NCBI GenBank assembly: GCA_024278415.1
Contig: JAJRTI010000335.1
Location: forward strand, 1 to 9,696
DNA length: 9,696 bases
Source: Planctomycetota bacterium
Lineage (GTDB): Bacteria > Planctomycetota > Brocadiia > JAJRTI01
Direction of reading: 5' to 3'
Made by a program: the position numbers and the translations under genes. Each line of letters opens with the position of its first letter. The first letter of the stretch is position 1. Of the stretch, positions 6,186 through 9,696 are shown in pieces. The notes under the pieces were generated by a model. The model made no database searches and was not told the origin of the DNA. It saw only the letters and a list, made by a program, of their open reading frames with translations.

Positions 6186-7295
6186 ATGCGAGCGAGACAT
6201 AGCTTAGCGACGGGCGTTGTGGCGGCCCTGTGGTTTTTTGTTCTCTCTTCCCAGGCCCTCGCAGACCGCATCGTGCTCAAGAACGGGCAAGTCATCGAAG
6301 GCCGAATCGTCATGCGCGGCCAAGAGATGTTCGGCGTGAGGAAGACCGGCGGCGGCATGGTCGTGATCCAGCGCGCGGACATCGCCTCCATCCAGGAGGG
6401 CGGCAACGCTCCTGCGGAGAGGCCTGTCAAGAAGAAGCCCAAGAAACCGAGCGCCACCCCCGAAGAATTGCTCGCTGAAGGCGTCAAGGACTACGGCGAA
6501 CAGAATCACCGCGGCGCGCTCGAAGCGTTCTACGCGTATGCGCTCCAGGGGCAGCAGGCCGGCCAACTCGACGAATACCTGGCCAAGGCCAAGGAGCAGC
6601 TTGGTGTGGATTTGGGCAAGGTCATGGCGTCGTGCCGCATGACGATCAAATGCCGGCGCTGCAAGGGCGACGGCGGCCACAGTTGCAAGTCGTGCGGAGG
6701 CGATGGCCGCAAGCAAGACAAGAAGAGGAGGGTGATACACTCGAACATCAAAGGCCAGATCAGCGTTCGGACGATCCGGTGGACGGAGCCGCGGCCCTGC
6801 GGCAGGTGCAAGGGCACGGGCTATCGGTTTTGCAAGGCCTGCGACGGCACCTGCCACTCGCTGATCAACCCCAAGAAGGGCTCGAAGCTGGCGCTGCTGG
6901 ACTTCGAGCGCCAATACATTGTCCCTCTGCTCTTGCAGCGCAGCCAAATACTCCTGGCGCAAATCACTCCGTCCAGGGGCTCGACCGCGCGGCGCTCATC
7001 TAACCAGCAGGGCCAACAGGGGGGGGCGGCCCAGCAGGGCGTGAAGGCGTTCGAGCCAGGCGATCCGTTCGAACCGGACGCCATCGACGTGCAGGATCTC
7101 GCGCTCGCCTCCCGCGCGACTCGTCTGATCGAAGAGGCGGTCGAGATTTCGGCCTCGACTCAGACGAAGATCTCGATCCAGCAGAAGCTCAACCAGACGC
7201 GGATGGTGACCCAGTCCTTCTCGGACCTGATGGAGGCGCGCTGGAAGCAGGAGGCGGCCGAGAACAGACAGAAGGCGTTGGGGACGAACCGGTAG
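6186..7295 (+). CDS. exported protein with DnaJ-type CxxC zinc-finger repeats, no J domain
   Basis: This 369-residue protein has unknown function. A signal peptide (ATGVVAALWFFVLSSQALA) is cleaved near ALA/D27. Next comes a short module, RIVLKNGQVIEGRIV...MVVIQRADIASIQEG (about 28-72), resembling the small beta-barrel-like repeat often found at the N-terminus of exported planctomycete-type proteins. A Lys/Pro linker and a TPR-like helical part (about 93-140) follow. The core has four CxxC motifs, CRRCKGDG (156-163), CKSCGGDG (167-174), CGRCKGTG (205-212) and CKACDGTC (216-223), spaced in two pairs like the zinc-binding region of DnaJ/Hsp40. There is no J domain or HPD motif. The fourth repeat is degenerate, ending in Cys instead of Gly. 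A Gln/Gly-rich linker (about 270-285) contains a run of eight G at 7019-7026. The C-terminal part is helical. It lies on the same strand as the caspase-like genes but after a 244-nt spacer, so operon membership is uncertain. Stop is TAG, 17 nt from the convergent gene. Confidence 0.7.
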   Translation: MRARHSLATGVVAALWFFVLSSQALADRIVLKNGQVIEGRIVMRGQEMFGVRKTGGGMVVIQRADIASIQEGGNAPAERPVKKKPKKPSATPEELLAEGVKDYGEQNHRGALEAFYAYALQGQQAGQLDEYLAKAKEQLGVDLGKVMASCRMTIKCRRCKGDGGHSCKSCGGDGRKQDKKRRVIHSNIKGQISVRTIRWTEPRPCGRCKGTGYRFCKACDGTCHSLINPKKGSKLALLDFERQYIVPLLLQRSQILLAQITPSRGSTARRSSNQQGQQGGAAQQGVKAFEPGDPFEPDAIDVQDLALASRATRLIEEAVEISASTQTKISIQQKLNQTRMVTQSFSDLMEARWKQEAAENRQKALGTNR

Positions 7296-7312
7296 CTCCA
7301 TGCCCCGCGCGC

Positions 7313-9696
7313 CTACCGTTTCACCAGCTTCGCCACCGCGCTGCGGGTGATCTTGGGCGTGGCGAGCGTGAGCGCGCCCCCGCGCGCGTCCGCTTGGGTC
7401 TCGGCGAGCACCTCGCCGGTCGTGGTCTCGCGCCACACGACGGAGTAGCGCCCGTCGGCCACCCCCTTGAGCGTGAGCAAGCCCCCGTCCCGCTCCTTGG
7501 GCTGTCGGCCCTCTCGTGCGTAGATCCAGATGAACTCCGGGTTGCGCAGCCACAGCAGGATGTAGTCGTCGGTGTACATGCCGGCCACGTCGAGATCGGG
7601 GCCCTCTCGCCGGCGGTACTTGCGCAATTCGTAGCCCGTCCAGATTGTGCCGGCGCCGGCGTTGGAGACGGTGATCGTGTGCTCGCCGGCGGGGACGGGG
7701 ACAGTGAATGATTTCCAGTACGCCCACGCGACTTCGGTGTCGCGCGGGAGCGGCTGCCGCATGACGCGGCGCCCGTCGATGGCAACCTCCAGGGTCGGCT
7801 CGCCGCGGCCGGAGATCTCAGGCGCGTGCACCACGAGCGCGCCGTCCACTGGGAACGCGACACGTAACGACTGGCTGGCCTTGCCGGCGAGCACAGCCGA
7901 CATGGACTTCTGCTCGACCACCTCGCCGTCCGCGTCGACGTGGAAGACACTCGGCCGCGGCTTGGGGCAGTCGGCGTACGCATAGTTCCGCGGCCACCCC
8001 TCGACAAAGACGCCCGCGTAGTACGGCCGCCGGCGGCGATCCTTGAACACAAACCTCTCGATCTCGACAGGCCGCCACTTGCGCTTGTGGAACGGCACGC
8101 CTTTCACCAGTTCGGCCACGGGCTTCCAGTAGTGATACATGTCCCGCGCGTCGATCCAATGGCCCCAGCCCCAGGGCAGGCCCGAGCCGGCGCTCCCGCC
8201 CATGATCGGGCCCCAGAGGCCATTGTGCACGATGATCCCCGTCGGGTCCTCCTTGCCCCAGCCGCCGCGGTGGCCCACGCCGTATTCGGTCAGGAAAAAA
8301 GGTTTGTCGTAGCGGCCCGTCATCCAGCGCGCGGCCCAGAGCCCGGTCTGCGCCATGTCGCGGCGCGAGTAGATGTTTGTGGACACGACCTCCATTTCGG
8401 GCTGGCCATCAATCTGCTTGTAGCCATCCATGTTGCCGAAGTTGGTGTGGATGATGTGGTCGACGGGATCGATGGAACGGAGGTAGCGCGCCATGCGCGT
8501 GTGCCACTTGGCCGCGTGGCCGAGGTGGAAGTCGTTGCAGGCGTTAACCTCGTTCCAGAATTGCCATGCGTAGACCGAGGTCGAGTAGGACCAGCGCGCC
8601 ACGATGTAGCGCAGGCGCCGGCGGAAGAACTCGTCGGCCTTGTCGTTGACAAAGAAATCCGCCGGCGTGGCGACCGGGCCGCCGTTGGCCGCGTTGTACG
8701 TGTAGCGCGGCCACCACCTGTCTCGCCGGAGGTACTGCTGCGTTTCGAGGCAGGCCATGATGTGGATGCCCGTGCGCTCTGCGAGGTCGAGGAGGTAGTC
8801 GATGCGCCAGGCTTGGTCGAGCTTGTACTTGCCCAATCCCTGGTCGGGACGGTTCGTGGTGGAGCTTTCGATATCTGTGCCGCCGGCGCACCACCAGGAC
8901 CGCACGAAGTTCCCGCCCACGCCGGCGAGCTTCGTGTACCAGCGCTCGGCCGCGGCCGTGCCGTCGCCGCCGAGCGTGGCCACGTTCATGCCGACCGCGA
9001 AAAACGGAGCGCCGTCGTCGAACTGCAAGTAGTGCGGGTTCTCGCGCGACACGCGCAGGTAGCCGTGCCGCGCCGCATCGGGCGTGCAACGGAACGCACC
9101 CTCCGGGCTCACGACCGTCTTGCCGCGATTGACCAGGCGCAACACGTAGCGGTACTCGCCAGGCACGGGCGGTGCGAAGCGTACCTTCCACAGCGGCTCG
9201 CCCTTGGGCACAAGCAGCTCAGCCCGGCCCAGAGGCAGGCGCTGGAAGTCGCAGTAGTAGAAGGCCGGCACGGTCCACTTGCGCGCCCCAGGCCCAGTGA
9301 TGAGCGCGTCGATGGCCACCTGCGACGGGTCGAAGGGGTTGTCCCACGCGCCGCTCGCGTCGAAGCTCAACTCGAACTTCGAATACTGCGGGACCACCTC
9401 GCGGTTCGCGGCGACCCGGCCGATAGACGCCGCACCGCGCGATGCGAGCCGGATGCCTCGCACCGGGCGGGACGTCTTGTCGTTGGGGATGAACTCGATG
9501 TCGAGCCGGCACTCGCGGCCGGCCTCCACCTTGCCGCCGGTGAACAGCCGCGGGTAGAACTGGTAGGAGGGGTTCTTGTACTCTCGGCCGTCTTGCACCG
9601 TGCACTGCGTGGGCGGAGAAAAGCCGATGGTCAGTTGGCCCGAACCTGGCGAGCCCAGGATCGCCTTCGCCGCGGGGCCGCTGAGGAAGTGCCGGC
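7313..9696 (-). CDS. glycoside hydrolase, DUF5060 plus GH-A type (beta/alpha)8 barrel, N-terminus outside window
   Basis: The frame runs open to the right edge, so the gene is partial. GTG at 9596-9598 is not the likely start, because about 32 more codons upstream also read as protein (for example TIGFSPPTQCTVQDGREY). The visible order is: an N-terminal beta-sandwich resembling DUF5060, with YSKFELSFDASGAWDNPFDP and PGEYRYVLRLVNRG; a catalytic barrel starting near PHYLQFDDGAPFFAVGMNVA; and C-terminal beta-rich regions ending in a domain with DGRYSVVWRETTTGEVL, as found after many such barrels. The predicted acid/base Glu is in YAWQFWNEVN (codon 8549-8551). The nucleophile Glu is in FFLTEYGVG (8285-8287). 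Both match the clan GH-A retaining pattern. The substrate cannot be read from sequence. Secretion is probable but the signal peptide would lie outside the window. The gene converges on the zinc-finger gene with 17 nt between stops and no room for a dedicated terminator. Stop is TAG. Confidence 0.85.
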   Translation of the reverse strand, partial: RHFLSGPAAKAILGSPGSGQLTIGFSPPTQCTVQDGREYKNPSYQFYPRLFTGGKVEAGRECRLDIEFIPNDKTSRPVRGIRLASRGAASIGRVAANREVVPQYSKFELSFDASGAWDNPFDPSQVAIDALITGPGARKWTVPAFYYCDFQRLPLGRAELLVPKGEPLWKVRFAPPVPGEYRYVLRLVNRGKTVVSPEGAFRCTPDAARHGYLRVSRENPHYLQFDDGAPFFAVGMNVATLGGDGTAAAERWYTKLAGVGGNFVRSWWCAGGTDIESSTTNRPDQGLGKYKLDQAWRIDYLLDLAERTGIHIMACLETQQYLRRDRWWPRYTYNAANGGPVATPADFFVNDKADEFFRRRLRYIVARWSYSTSVYAWQFWNEVNACNDFHLGHAAKWHTRMARYLRSIDPVDHIIHTNFGNMDGYKQIDGQPEMEVVSTNIYSRRDMAQTGLWAARWMTGRYDKPFFLTEYGVGHRGGWGKEDPTGIIVHNGLWGPIMGGSAGSGLPWGWGHWIDARDMYHYWKPVAELVKGVPFHKRKWRPVEIERFVFKDRRRRPYYAGVFVEGWPRNYAYADCPKPRPSVFHVDADGEVVEQKSMSAVLAGKASQSLRVAFPVDGALVVHAPEISGRGEPTLEVAIDGRRVMRQPLPRDTEVAWAYWKSFTVPVPAGEHTITVSNAGAGTIWTGYELRKYRRREGPDLDVAGMYTDDYILLWLRNPEFIWIYAREGRQPKERDGGLLTLKGVADGRYSVVWRETTTGEVLAETQADARGGALTLATPKITRSAVAKLVKR

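Noticed and set aside
1..9696. CRISPR array, tRNA, rRNA or insertion sequence
   Set aside because: No regularly spaced direct repeats, cloverleaf-like segments, rRNA signatures, transposase genes or terminal inverted repeats with target duplications were seen.

Overview
The window comes from a GC-rich bacterial genome. The architectures are typical of the large-genomed Planctomycetes/PVC-type bacteria and related uncultivated lineages: an exported caspase-like peptidase with PEGA modules, a SUMF1/FGE-type domain fused to a caspase-like domain, a DUF2079 membrane protein, a DUF5060-type glycoside hydrolase, and an exported protein beginning with an 'IVLKNGQ' beta-barrel-like module. There is no rRNA, tRNA or other phylogenetic marker, so this placement is inference.

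Layout. Positions 1-279 hold no gene but carry a cluster of strong inverted repeats, just downstream of the minus-strand DUF2079 gene (280-2115). A divergent spacer (2116-2311) follows, with a perfect TATAAT box and a good Shine-Dalgarno for a plus-strand operon. The first operon gene (2312-4225) encodes a signal peptide, a caspase-like domain, a PEGA-like module and a SUMF1/FGE-type domain. It has an in-frame amber codon at codon 60, and both catalytic dyad positions of its caspase domain are substituted. The second gene (4232-5941) is directly coupled to it. It encodes an exported caspase-like protein with an intact His/Cys dyad, an EF-hand-like loop and a PEGA module. After a hairpin-rich spacer (5942-6185) comes an exported protein with a four-CxxC, DnaJ-type zinc-binding region but no J domain (6186-7295). 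Convergent to it, only 17 nt away, is a large glycoside hydrolase (7313 to the window end, minus strand) whose N-terminus lies outside the window.

How they may work together. The plus-strand genes look like an envelope or periplasmic set: a dead (pseudo-) caspase fused to a SUMF1-like domain, next to an active caspase homologue with the same EF-hand-like and PEGA modules, possibly with the zinc-finger protein. A pseudoprotease/protease pair under one promoter is the most interesting reading. The simpler alternative is that the first gene is a decaying paralogue. The flanking DUF2079 and glycoside hydrolase genes face the other way and look unrelated.
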